NCBI GenBank assembly: GCA_041601535.1
Contig: JBFIHZ010000234.1
Location: forward strand, 1 to 6,768
Origin: JBFIHZ01 sp041601535
GTDB taxonomy: Bacteria > Pseudomonadota > Gammaproteobacteria > Xanthomonadales > SZUA-36
Reading direction: 5' to 3'
DNA length: 6,768 bases
The notes beneath the pieces are model-generated. The model saw only the letters and a program-made list of their open reading frames with translations. It made no database searches and was not told where the DNA came from. The position numbers were made by a program, and so were the translations under genes. Positions within the stretch are counted from its first letter, which is position 1; every line of letters begins with the position of its first letter. Positions 1 through 5,142 of this stretch are shown here, in pieces.

Positions 1-29
1 CCGGCAACCCCTGTTACGATCAGTTTCAC
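1..29 (-). CDS. 5' end of a probable NAD(P)-binding Rossmann-fold gene (partial)
   Basis: Only the first nine codons and part of a tenth are present; the gene leaves the left edge on the minus strand. Reading from a GTG at 29-27 gives MKLIVTGVAG. This is a hydrophobic first beta strand followed by the start of a glycine-rich TGxxG loop, as at the N terminus of extended short-chain dehydrogenases and nucleotide-sugar epimerases. A Shine-Dalgarno AGGAG (complement of 35-39) lies 5 nt upstream, which fixes the start; no ATG lies in frame nearby upstream. A weak -10-like TACAAT (complement of 91-96) is the only promoter candidate, with a poor -35. The family call rests on ten residues, so another nucleotide-binding protein is possible. 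Confidence 0.5.
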
Positions 30-118
30 TGTTGCTCCTGGTAATACTGCATGGCACCCACACCGGTACTCCGGCTCGCTTAACGGCAGCATTGTAACCG
101 CAGCGAGATTACAGAATG

Positions 119-146
119 AAAAAAGGCACCCCAGGGTGCCTTCTTT
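119..146 (-). terminator. Rho-independent terminator after the FKBP gene
   Basis: A perfect 8-bp stem (AAGGCACC at 123-130 with GGTGCCTT at 135-142) closes a 4-nt loop. On the minus strand it is followed by six T residues (complement of 119-124), about 25 nt beyond the FKBP stop codon. On the plus strand the stem is followed by a broken T tract (TTCTTTCTT from 141), so some bidirectional activity is possible. It separates the FKBP transcript from the partial gene at the left edge. Confidence 0.9.
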
Positions 147-169
147 CTTCCCGGTAATTAGCTCGGGCT

Positions 170-853
170 TTACTCGATACCCAGCAACTCCACCTGGAAA
201 ACCAGTGTGGCATTGGGCCCGATTGGGCCGCCACCGGCTTCACCATAGGCCAGCGCAGGCGGGATATAAAACATGAACTTGCTGCCTACCGGCATCAACT
301 GAACACCTTCGGTCCAGCCCGGGATCACCTGATCCAGCGCGAAGGAAATCGGCTCGCCACGGGCATAAGAGCTGTCGAACTCTTCGCCATTGAGCAAGGT
401 ACCCTTGTAATGCACGCGCACCTTATCGGTGGCCGCCGGTCTCGGGCCTTCACCCATTTCCAGTACTTTATACTGCAATCCGCTGTCGGTGACCTGAACC
501 CCTTCTTTCATGCGGTTTTCCAGCAGGAATGCATCACCTTCTTTGGCATTGGTACCCGCCAGCGCCTTGCGCTCCGATTCAGCCTCAGCGCGCCGCTTGG
601 CGATAAAGGATTCACGGATACTGGCCGCTTCTTCCGGGGATAAGGCCGGGGTTTCGCCGTTATAAGTGGTGCGGATGGCGTCGAACAGGGAATCCAGGTC
701 CAGCGAGCTACCCTGTTCTTTCAGCGATGTGCCGATATCCATGCCAATGATGTAGCCCAGCTTCTGGGCTTCGGTTTCCAGCTCTGCTGCCGCAGCATTG
801 CCGCCCAGCAGCGTGGCTGTCGCCAGCATGCCCAGTGCGATTAAACTTCTCAT
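170..853 (-). CDS. Periplasmic FKBP-type peptidyl-prolyl cis-trans isomerase (FkpA/Mip-like)
   Basis: This 227-residue enzyme should catalyse cis-trans isomerisation of prolyl bonds and act as a folding helper in the cell envelope. Residues 1-23 form a Sec signal peptide: MRS, a hydrophobic stretch, then an alanine-rich cleavage region before ELETEAQ. Residues about 25-120 match the FKBP N-terminal dimerisation region, with a helical stretch rich in Arg, Glu and Ala (about 75-100). Residues about 125-226 are the FKBP catalytic domain. It shows VHYKGTL (147-153), EEFDSSY (157-163), VIPGW (176-180), ALAYGE (200-205) and LVFQVELL (217-224), which carry the usual active-site aromatics. Length is close to Mip and FkpA. 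The start is the ATG at 853 because an AAGGAG ribosome site (864-869) lies 10 nt upstream and the signal peptide begins there; an upstream extension to 964 adds no recognisable sequence. I do not see a lipobox cysteine, so a soluble periplasmic form is likely. Which of fkpA, mip or fklB it corresponds to is uncertain. Confidence 0.93.
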   Translation of the reverse strand: MRSLIALGMLATATLLGGNAAAAELETEAQKLGYIIGMDIGTSLKEQGSSLDLDSLFDAIRTTYNGETPALSPEEAASIRESFIAKRRAEAESERKALAGTNAKEGDAFLLENRMKEGVQVTDSGLQYKVLEMGEGPRPAATDKVRVHYKGTLLNGEEFDSSYARGEPISFALDQVIPGWTEGVQLMPVGSKFMFYIPPALAYGEAGGGPIGPNATLVFQVELLGIE

Positions 854-1050
854 TACCTGTTTTCTCCTTGCAACAAAATTATGTGCCCCAGCCCGGCCGA
901 CAGCTAGCCAGCGGGCAATCCGAGCAGCGGATTGTCCTCTTATACAGCCTTCGTGGCAAATCACACGGTAGACCGTGAACCATCCATACAGTTCAGATAT
1001 TCACAGTGCCATTGCTCAAGCTGCCAGCGCGTGCACCTGATGCAGCAAAA

Positions 1051-1066
1051 TTACTTGCAATTGTAA
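1051..1066. promoter_or_regulatory. Operator-like dyad over the -35 element
   Basis: TTAC-N8-GTAA forms a short inverted repeat that brackets the -35 hexamer at 1055-1060. Its centre is 21 bp (two helical turns) from the centre of the similarly spaced dyad at 1071-1088. Dimeric GntR regulators typically bind such dyads. Binding by the GntR protein of this operon is an inference. Confidence 0.35.
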
Positions 1067-1082
1067 CTGCTAGTGTTATACT
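1055..1082 (+). promoter_or_regulatory. Sigma70-like promoter of the GntR-ABC operon
   Basis: A -35 TTGCAA (1055-1060) and a -10 TATACT (1077-1082) are separated by 16 nt. Each matches the consensus at several positions. Transcription would begin near 1089, leaving a leader of roughly 39 nt before the small gene at 1128. Both hexamers lie inside short inverted repeats, as expected of a repressed promoter. Confidence 0.6.
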
Positions 1083-1096
1083 TCACTACAACACTA
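1071..1096. promoter_or_regulatory. Operator-like inverted repeats over the -10 element and start site
   Basis: TAGTG (1071-1075) pairs with CACTA (1084-1088), with 8 nt between them spanning the -10 hexamer. A second CACTA lies at 1092-1096, so the longer TAGTGTT (1071-1077) also matches AACACTA (1090-1096) with a 12-nt spacer. The cluster sits where a repressor would block polymerase. The likeliest binder is the YtrA-type GntR protein encoded at 1367-1741, but this is inferred from position alone. Confidence 0.5.
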
Positions 1097-1127
1097 AAGC
1101 AAAATACAGACAATCAGGACGAGCACC

Positions 1128-1358
1128 ATGTTCAAGTACCGGAAAAAATCACCCTTTCGGATTCCAGACAAACTGGCAGCTTTTAGCGCACTAATGCTGC
1201 TGGTCAGCGTTGCATTGGGCGGCAGCATGGCTTCCCAGCCCCTGGCTGAGCCATTGAACGACACGGCCCAGGATTCGCAGCCAGCCGATGACACGCCGGA
1301 ATTCACGGCACAGAAGCCCTCCACATTCCGGGTTTCCTTGTTCCTGTTCACGCGTTAG
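1128..1358 (+). CDS. Small membrane-anchored or secreted protein of unknown function
   Basis: I do not recognise this 76-residue protein. It begins with a basic segment (MFKYRKKSPFR), followed by one hydrophobic span at about residues 16-35 (AAFSALMLLVSVALGG). A polar, acidic, proline-containing linker (about 40-62) follows, and the tail ends in TFRVSLFLFTR, with alternating and aromatic residues. Positive charges before the span suggest either a signal anchor with the N terminus inside or a cleaved signal peptide near SMA (33-35). An AGGA ribosome site (1116-1119) lies 8 nt before the ATG, and the best promoter in the region sits just upstream. It is the first gene of the operon: its stop is 8 nt before the GntR start. 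It could be an accessory subunit or sensor partner of the ABC transporter. Reality as a gene is supported by signals and position, not by homology. Confidence 0.65.
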   Translation: MFKYRKKSPFRIPDKLAAFSALMLLVSVALGGSMASQPLAEPLNDTAQDSQPADDTPEFTAQKPSTFRVSLFLFTR

Positions 1359-1366
1359 GCCGGTTT

Positions 1367-1741
1367 GTGTCGTCTCGCTGGAATGATGTTGAGCCAATTT
1401 ATTGGCAACTCAAAGAACGCACCGTTGCAATGATCCTGGATGGCAGCCTGGCCGAAGGTGATGCACTGCCTTCGGTGCGCACGGTTGCCTCCAATTTCCA
1501 GCTCAACCCGATCACGGTTTCCAAGTCCTACCAGGCACTGGTGGATGACGGCCTGGTGGAAAAACGCCGTGGCCTGGGGATGTTCGTGTGTGCGGGAGCG
1601 CGTGCCAAGCTGATCGCTTCAGAGCGGCGGCGCTTTCTGGATACGGAATGGCCGGCCATGCTGAAACGTATCGAAGACCTCGGACTGAGCCTGAACGACC
1701 TGGTGCAGGACAAAAACCAAACGGGGGAAGACAAGCAATGA
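1367..1741 (+). CDS. GntR-family transcriptional regulator, YtrA type
   Basis: A 124-residue DNA-binding regulator. Residues about 10-75 form the GntR winged helix-turn-helix: EPIYWQLKERT, a helix, then GDALPSVRTVASNFQLNPITV and the wing with GLVEKRRGLGMFV (62-74). The remaining tail of about 50 residues (76-124) is a short helical region. This is too small for the FadR, HutC or MocR ligand domains, and that size is the mark of the YtrA subfamily. YtrA regulators usually control an adjacent ABC transporter, as here. The start is GTG at 1367: the frame has no ATG upstream before a stop at 1289-1291, and EPIY begins at the expected distance. No good Shine-Dalgarno precedes it (only TAGG at the upstream stop codon), so translation may be coupled to the small gene. 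Its stop overlaps the ATPase start (ATGA, 1738-1741). It probably represses its own operon through the dyads near 1051-1096. Confidence 0.9.
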   Translation: MSSRWNDVEPIYWQLKERTVAMILDGSLAEGDALPSVRTVASNFQLNPITVSKSYQALVDDGLVEKRRGLGMFVCAGARAKLIASERRRFLDTEWPAMLKRIEDLGLSLNDLVQDKNQTGEDKQ

Positions 1742-2595
1742 ACCCGATCATTTCCGCGCGCGGCCTGAGCAAGCGTTACGGGCGCACCGTGGCCGTAGAC
1801 AATGTCGACCTGGACATCGCCAGTGGCCGCATCATCGGCCTGATTGGCCCAAACGGCGCCGGTAAAACCACGGTGATGAAAGCCATTCTCGGCCTGACCA
1901 CGTTCGAGGGCGAGCTGCAGGTGCTGGGCAGGAATCCGGCACGTCAGCGGGCCGCATTGATGGAAGACGTCTGTTTCGTGGCTGATGTTGCGGTGCTGCC
2001 ACGCTGGATACGGGTATGGCAATTGCTTGAGCTTACCCGCCAGCTGCATCCGAAATTCGACCCCGAGCTGTGCCGCCAGTACCTGGCGCGCACCAAAATC
2101 ACCCCTCAACACCGCGTAAAACAATTGTCCAAGGGCATGGTGGCGCAGTTGCACCTCGCGCTGGTGATGGCCATCGACGTCAAGCTGCTGGTGCTGGATG
2201 AGCCCACGCTGGGACTGGATATTCTGTACCGCAAGCAATTCTATTCCAACCTGCTGAACGATTATTTTGATGACCAGAAAACCATCATCATAACCACTCA
2301 TCAGGTGGAGGAAGTCGAACACATACTCACTGACCTGATCTTTATTGATAACGGAAAAATTGCGCTGGATTGCTCCATGGACGCGGTGCAGAGCGATTAC
2401 GTGGAGCTTATGACCCACCCGGCGCAGGCTGCGGCGGCGCGCGCATTGCAACCGCTGAATGAGCGCAGCCTGTTCGGCCGTCACGTTTTCCTGTTCCACG
2501 GCGCAGACCGTGACCAACTGGCTTCACTGGGTGAACTGCATACCCCCAGCGTGGCAGACCTGTTCGTGGCCAAGCTGGGCGGAGGTGAACGATGA
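1738..2595 (+). CDS. ABC transporter ATP-binding protein (YtrB-like)
   Basis: A 285-residue ATPase that should power the membrane protein encoded next to it. Visible motifs are Walker A GPNGAGKT (38-45), signature LSKGM (130-134), Walker B LLVLDEP (150-156), the D-loop LGLD (158-161) and the switch histidine in TTH (H188). The Q-loop is unusual: the segment reads CFVADVAVLP (79-88), with no glutamine where most ABC ATPases have one. After about residue 215 there is a 70-residue C-terminal extension ending in SVADLFVAKL, as in ATPases paired with YtrA regulators. The start is the ATG at 1738, overlapping the GntR stop by ATGA; a GGGGGAAG purine run (1723-1730) serves as ribosome site. A longer upstream frame exists but runs through the GntR gene. 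Substrate and direction are unknown; drug, peptide or envelope-stress export is a guess from the family. Confidence 0.93.
   Translation: MNPIISARGLSKRYGRTVAVDNVDLDIASGRIIGLIGPNGAGKTTVMKAILGLTTFEGELQVLGRNPARQRAALMEDVCFVADVAVLPRWIRVWQLLELTRQLHPKFDPELCRQYLARTKITPQHRVKQLSKGMVAQLHLALVMAIDVKLLVLDEPTLGLDILYRKQFYSNLLNDYFDDQKTIIITTHQVEEVEHILTDLIFIDNGKIALDCSMDAVQSDYVELMTHPAQAAAARALQPLNERSLFGRHVFLFHGADRDQLASLGELHTPSVADLFVAKLGGGER
2581..2588 (+). promoter_or_regulatory. Strong ribosome binding site of the permease gene
   Basis: GGAGGTGA is complementary to the 16S rRNA 3' end over its full length. It lies inside the last codons of the ATPase gene; GGAGG is 6 nt before the permease ATG at 2592. It supports that start and efficient, coupled translation of the membrane subunit. 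Confidence 0.8.
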
Positions 2596-3539
2596 ACCGC
2601 CTGGTGGCGCTGCTGCGCCGGGAGTTCTGGGAAAACAAGGGTGCTTTTCGCACCACCCCGCTGGTGTTCGGCGGCATCGCCATTGCACTGTGCCTGATGG
2701 CCATCATTACCACTGTTTACTTTGATAATGATTTATACACCTTCCGCGAGATCGTCCGCGCGTTCGGCCAGCAGGAGGAAGCAACCCGCAGCATAATCCT
2801 GCAGCAAATCCTGCTTGGTTCTTCGGTCATCTTTACCACAGTGCTGTCGGTAGTGGTGTTTTTCTACCTGTTGGGTGCGCTGTATGACGACCGCAAGGAC
2901 CGCAGCATCCTGTTCTGGAAGTCACTGCCCGCCTCCGATACGCTGACGATTGCATCCAAGCTGCTGTCTGCGATGGTGGTGGCGCCGGTGATCTTCTGGG
3001 CCGTGTTCGTAGTGACCCAGATTCTGCTGGCCCTGATTCTTTCAATCATGGTGTTGAGCGTGGGTGAAAATCCGTGGCAGCTGTTCCTCGGCCTGACCAA
3101 CCCGCTGCACGGCTGGTCGCTGCTGCTGGTCAGCTATCTCGCGGCCGGCATCTGGTTTTTACCGTTCTATGGCTGGCTGCTGCTGGCCTCGGCTTTTGCG
3201 CCGCGCACGCCGTTTTTGTTCGCCGTGCTGCCGCCGCTGGTGTTTGCCATTCTGCAGTACTGGATTGACTTCCTGCGCACCTTTACCTTCAACAGCGGCC
3301 TGTTCGGGCTGATTGGTGACTGGATATCCAACAGCCCGGCCATACTCACCGTGCAGGTACATGATGGCAAGGGTTCACTGGCCCTGGGCACACCGATGAA
3401 CAGCGCGTTTGACCACTCCGTCAACCTGGCAAATATGCTTTCCCGCCTGTTCTCACTGGAAATGCTCGGCGGCCTGGCGGTGGCCGCCGTATTCCTGTCC
3501 GCCGCTTTATGGCTGCGGCGGCGCGCCACCGACAGCTGA
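2592..3539 (+). CDS. ABC-2-type transporter permease
   Basis: A 315-residue inner-membrane protein, the probable transmembrane partner of the ATPase encoded just before it. Hydrophobic spans fall at about residues 22-44, 77-98, 121-155 (long, perhaps a span plus a re-entrant part), 174-201, 205-225 and 291-309, giving six predicted helices. A short amphipathic basic N terminus (MNRLVALLRREFWENK) is typical of ABC-2 permeases. The cytoplasmic loop YDDRKDRSILFWKSLPASD (98-116) is the most family-like stretch; permeases paired with YtrA/YtrB-type proteins carry a similar RSILFWKSLP sequence. A large hydrophilic loop (about 226-290) lies between the last two spans. The start ATG overlaps the ATPase stop (ATGA at 2592-2595). 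It is the last gene of the operon and ends one base before the converging fumC. The substrate is unknown. Confidence 0.9.
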   Translation: MNRLVALLRREFWENKGAFRTTPLVFGGIAIALCLMAIITTVYFDNDLYTFREIVRAFGQQEEATRSIILQQILLGSSVIFTTVLSVVVFFYLLGALYDDRKDRSILFWKSLPASDTLTIASKLLSAMVVAPVIFWAVFVVTQILLALILSIMVLSVGENPWQLFLGLTNPLHGWSLLLVSYLAAGIWFLPFYGWLLLASAFAPRTPFLFAVLPPLVFAILQYWIDFLRTFTFNSGLFGLIGDWISNSPAILTVQVHDGKGSLALGTPMNSAFDHSVNLANMLSRLFSLEMLGGLAVAAVFLSAALWLRRRATDS

Positions 3540-3540
3540 T

Positions 3541-4950
3541 TCAGCCCTTGATGCCGCCCCGGGTGATGTCCAGCGGGTCCAGCAGGCGGTCCAGTTCTTC
3601 CGCCGACAGGTCAGTCATTTCCAGCGCCACATCCTTGATGGGCCGGCCCTGCTTGTAGGCCGCCTTGGCGGTGGCCGCCCCCAGTTCGTAGCCGATAACC
3701 GGATTCAGTGCGGTCACCAGGATCGGGTTGCGCTGCAGGGCATTGTCAATATTGTCCTGCCGCACACGGAAGCCACTGATCGCTGAATCCGCCAGCAGGC
3801 GGCTGCTGGATGCCAGGATTTCCAGGCTCTGCAACAGGTTGTAGGCCACTACCGGCAGCATCACATTCAGCTGGAACAGGCCCGACTGACCTGCAACAGT
3901 GATGGTGGCATCATTGCCGATGACTTGCGCACACACCATGCACAGCGCTTCGGGAATCACCGGGTTGACCTTGCCGGGCATGATGGATGAGCCGGGCTGC
4001 AGCGAAGGCAGTTCGATCTCGCCAAAGCCGGCCAGCGGACCGGAGTTCATCAACCGCAAATCGTTGCCGATTTTCATCAGCGAACAGGCCAGCGTTTTCA
4101 GTTGGCCGGACAGCTCCACCGCGGCATCCTGTGAGCTGATGCCCTCAAAATAGTTGTCAGCGGAGCGGAAACCGAACCCCGTTTTATCCTTCAGCGCTGC
4201 GGCAACCCGTGGACCAAACTCCTCATGGGCATTGATACCGGTGCCCACCGCCGTGCCGCCTTGCGGCAGCTTGCGCACCCGCTTCAACGCGCTCTTGATG
4301 CGTTTGATGTCGGAACGGATTTGCGCCGCCCAGCAACCCAGCTCCTGGCTAAAGGTTACCGGCATGGCATCCATCAGGTGGGTGCGCCCGGTTTTGGCAA
4401 TGCCATCGAGTTCTTCAGCCTTGATATCCAGCGTGGCCGCCAGGTGTTTCAGCGCCGGCAGTAATTTTTCCCTGGCCACCAGACAGGCGCTGACCTGAAT
4501 GGCGGTGGGAATGACGTCATTTGAGCTCTGCCCCATGTTGACGTGATCATTGGGGTGAATGCTGTTGTTGGCCGCCGTTCCATCGCCCGCGGCGGACGCC
4601 GCATTGGCCAGGTGGGCGATCACTTCATTGGCATTCATGTTGGTGCTGGTGCCGGAGCCAGTCTGGAAAATATCAATCGGAAAGTGATCATTTACTTCTC
4701 CGCCAGCCACCTGCCGGGCAGCCTGTTCAATGGCCCCTGCGCGCTCGGCATCCAGCAGGCCCAGTTCGCGGTTGGCGCGGGCGGCAGCTTCCTTGATCAA
4801 ACCCAGGGCGCGAATAAACTCCGCCGGCATGGTCAGCCCGCTGATGGGGAAATTCTGCACTGCCCGCTGCGTTTGCGCGCCCCACAGGGCGCTGGCCGGA
4901 ACCTTGAGTTCGCCCATGCTGTCGCTTTCGGTTCTGTATTTGTCTGACAT
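3541..4950 (-). CDS. fumC: Class II fumarate hydratase (fumarase C)
   Basis: This 469-residue cytoplasmic enzyme hydrates fumarate to L-malate in the citric acid cycle, as an iron-independent homotetramer. Conserved regions are SMGELKVP (11-18), QTGSGTSTNMNANEV (96-110), the B-site-like HPNDHVN (132-138), TGRTHLMDAMP (188-197) with catalytic His191, and the superfamily signature GSSIMPGKVNP (320-330) with the catalytic serine. Length is close to the 467 residues of E. coli FumC. His191 argues against aspartase, which has Gln at that place (GRTQLQDA). The VIPE after the signature (331-334) is seen in aspartases and also in Pseudomonas FumC1-like fumarases, so it does not change the call. The start is the ATG at 4950, with GGAG (4957-4960) 6 nt upstream; an ATG at 4992 would add 14 residues unlike the family. 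It diverges from purB and converges on the permease gene with one base between stop codons. Confidence 0.95.
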   Translation of the reverse strand: MSDKYRTESDSMGELKVPASALWGAQTQRAVQNFPISGLTMPAEFIRALGLIKEAAARANRELGLLDAERAGAIEQAARQVAGGEVNDHFPIDIFQTGSGTSTNMNANEVIAHLANAASAAGDGTAANNSIHPNDHVNMGQSSNDVIPTAIQVSACLVAREKLLPALKHLAATLDIKAEELDGIAKTGRTHLMDAMPVTFSQELGCWAAQIRSDIKRIKSALKRVRKLPQGGTAVGTGINAHEEFGPRVAAALKDKTGFGFRSADNYFEGISSQDAAVELSGQLKTLACSLMKIGNDLRLMNSGPLAGFGEIELPSLQPGSSIMPGKVNPVIPEALCMVCAQVIGNDATITVAGQSGLFQLNVMLPVVAYNLLQSLEILASSSRLLADSAISGFRVRQDNIDNALQRNPILVTALNPVIGYELGAATAKAAYKQGRPIKDVALEMTDLSAEELDRLLDPLDITRGGIKG

Positions 4951-4990
4951 TTCCTGCTCCGTAACATAAAGATCTGGGTGGCAATCCGCC

Positions 4991-5020
4991 ATTGTAAAAG
5001 CAGAACGCTGTCGGTGTAAG
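4991..5020 (-). promoter_or_regulatory. Candidate fumC promoter
   Basis: On the minus strand, CTTACA (complement of 5015-5020) and TACAAT (complement of 4991-4996) are 18 nt apart. The -10 is close to consensus and the -35 matches at four of six positions. The transcript would begin near 4984, about 34 nt before the ATG. It is a plausible but unproven sigma70 site. Confidence 0.4.
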
Positions 5021-5064
5021 CACCTGGTCCAATTCCGCAGCGGCCGCGGATCGCCAGGCGGCGG

Positions 5065-5093
5065 TGTTCACGGGCGTCTGGCACCAGTAGAAT
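5065..5093 (+). promoter_or_regulatory. Weak candidate purB promoter
   Basis: TGTTCA (5065-5070) and TAGAAT (5088-5093) are 17 nt apart. The -10 matches five of six consensus bases, the -35 only three. A start near 5100 would leave a leader of about 43 nt. I see no clear PurR-type palindrome (ACGCAAACGTTTGCGT-like) in this stretch. Confidence 0.3.
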
Positions 5094-5142
5094 ATGGCCC
5101 CGGACCTACCTACCCAGCCATAACAGGAATACAAGTGTCGTG

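Larger units (their letters stand above)
854..1127. other. Divergent intergenic region between the FKBP gene and the GntR-ABC operon
   Basis: These 274 nt hold the start signals for both flanking transcripts. Next to the FKBP start is its ribosome site (864-869). Possible minus-strand -10 elements are CATAAT (complement of 878-883) and TATAAG (complement of 939-944), but neither has a convincing -35. Two inverted repeats lie in the middle: CACGGT/ACCGTG at 964-977 and TGAAC/GTTCA at 976-995. The right third holds the plus-strand promoter and the operator-like dyads listed separately. I see no convincing open reading frame here; short frames in this stretch lack ribosome sites and family features. 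Confidence 0.6.

Noticed and set aside
854..964. N-terminal extension of the FKBP gene to an ATG at 964
   Set aside because: The extra 37 residues look non-coding and would bury the signal peptide. The ATG at 853 has an AAGGAG site at good spacing.
1006..1194. A 62-codon plus-strand frame across the promoter region
   Set aside because: It runs through the promoter, operator-like dyads and ribosome site into the small gene in another frame, with no ribosome site of its own.
1588..1737. N-terminal extension of the ATPase gene
   Set aside because: The added 50 residues are an out-of-frame reading of the GntR gene. The ATGA overlap start at 1738 matches ABC ATPase N termini.
1528..2517. A 329-codon open frame on the minus strand across the GntR and ATPase genes
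   Set aside because: It is antisense to two clearly recognisable genes, has low-complexity His/Gln/Arg-rich sequence with no family features, and no ribosome site. It is a byproduct of GC-rich codon usage.
3541..4950. Aspartate ammonia-lyase instead of fumarase, because of VIPE after the signature
   Set aside because: The THLMDAMP segment has the fumarase histidine, where aspartase has glutamine, and the whole sequence resembles the Pseudomonas FumC1 type.
4951..4992. Upstream ATG for fumC
   Set aside because: It would add 14 residues unlike fumarases, and it would include the ribosome site and candidate promoter within the gene.
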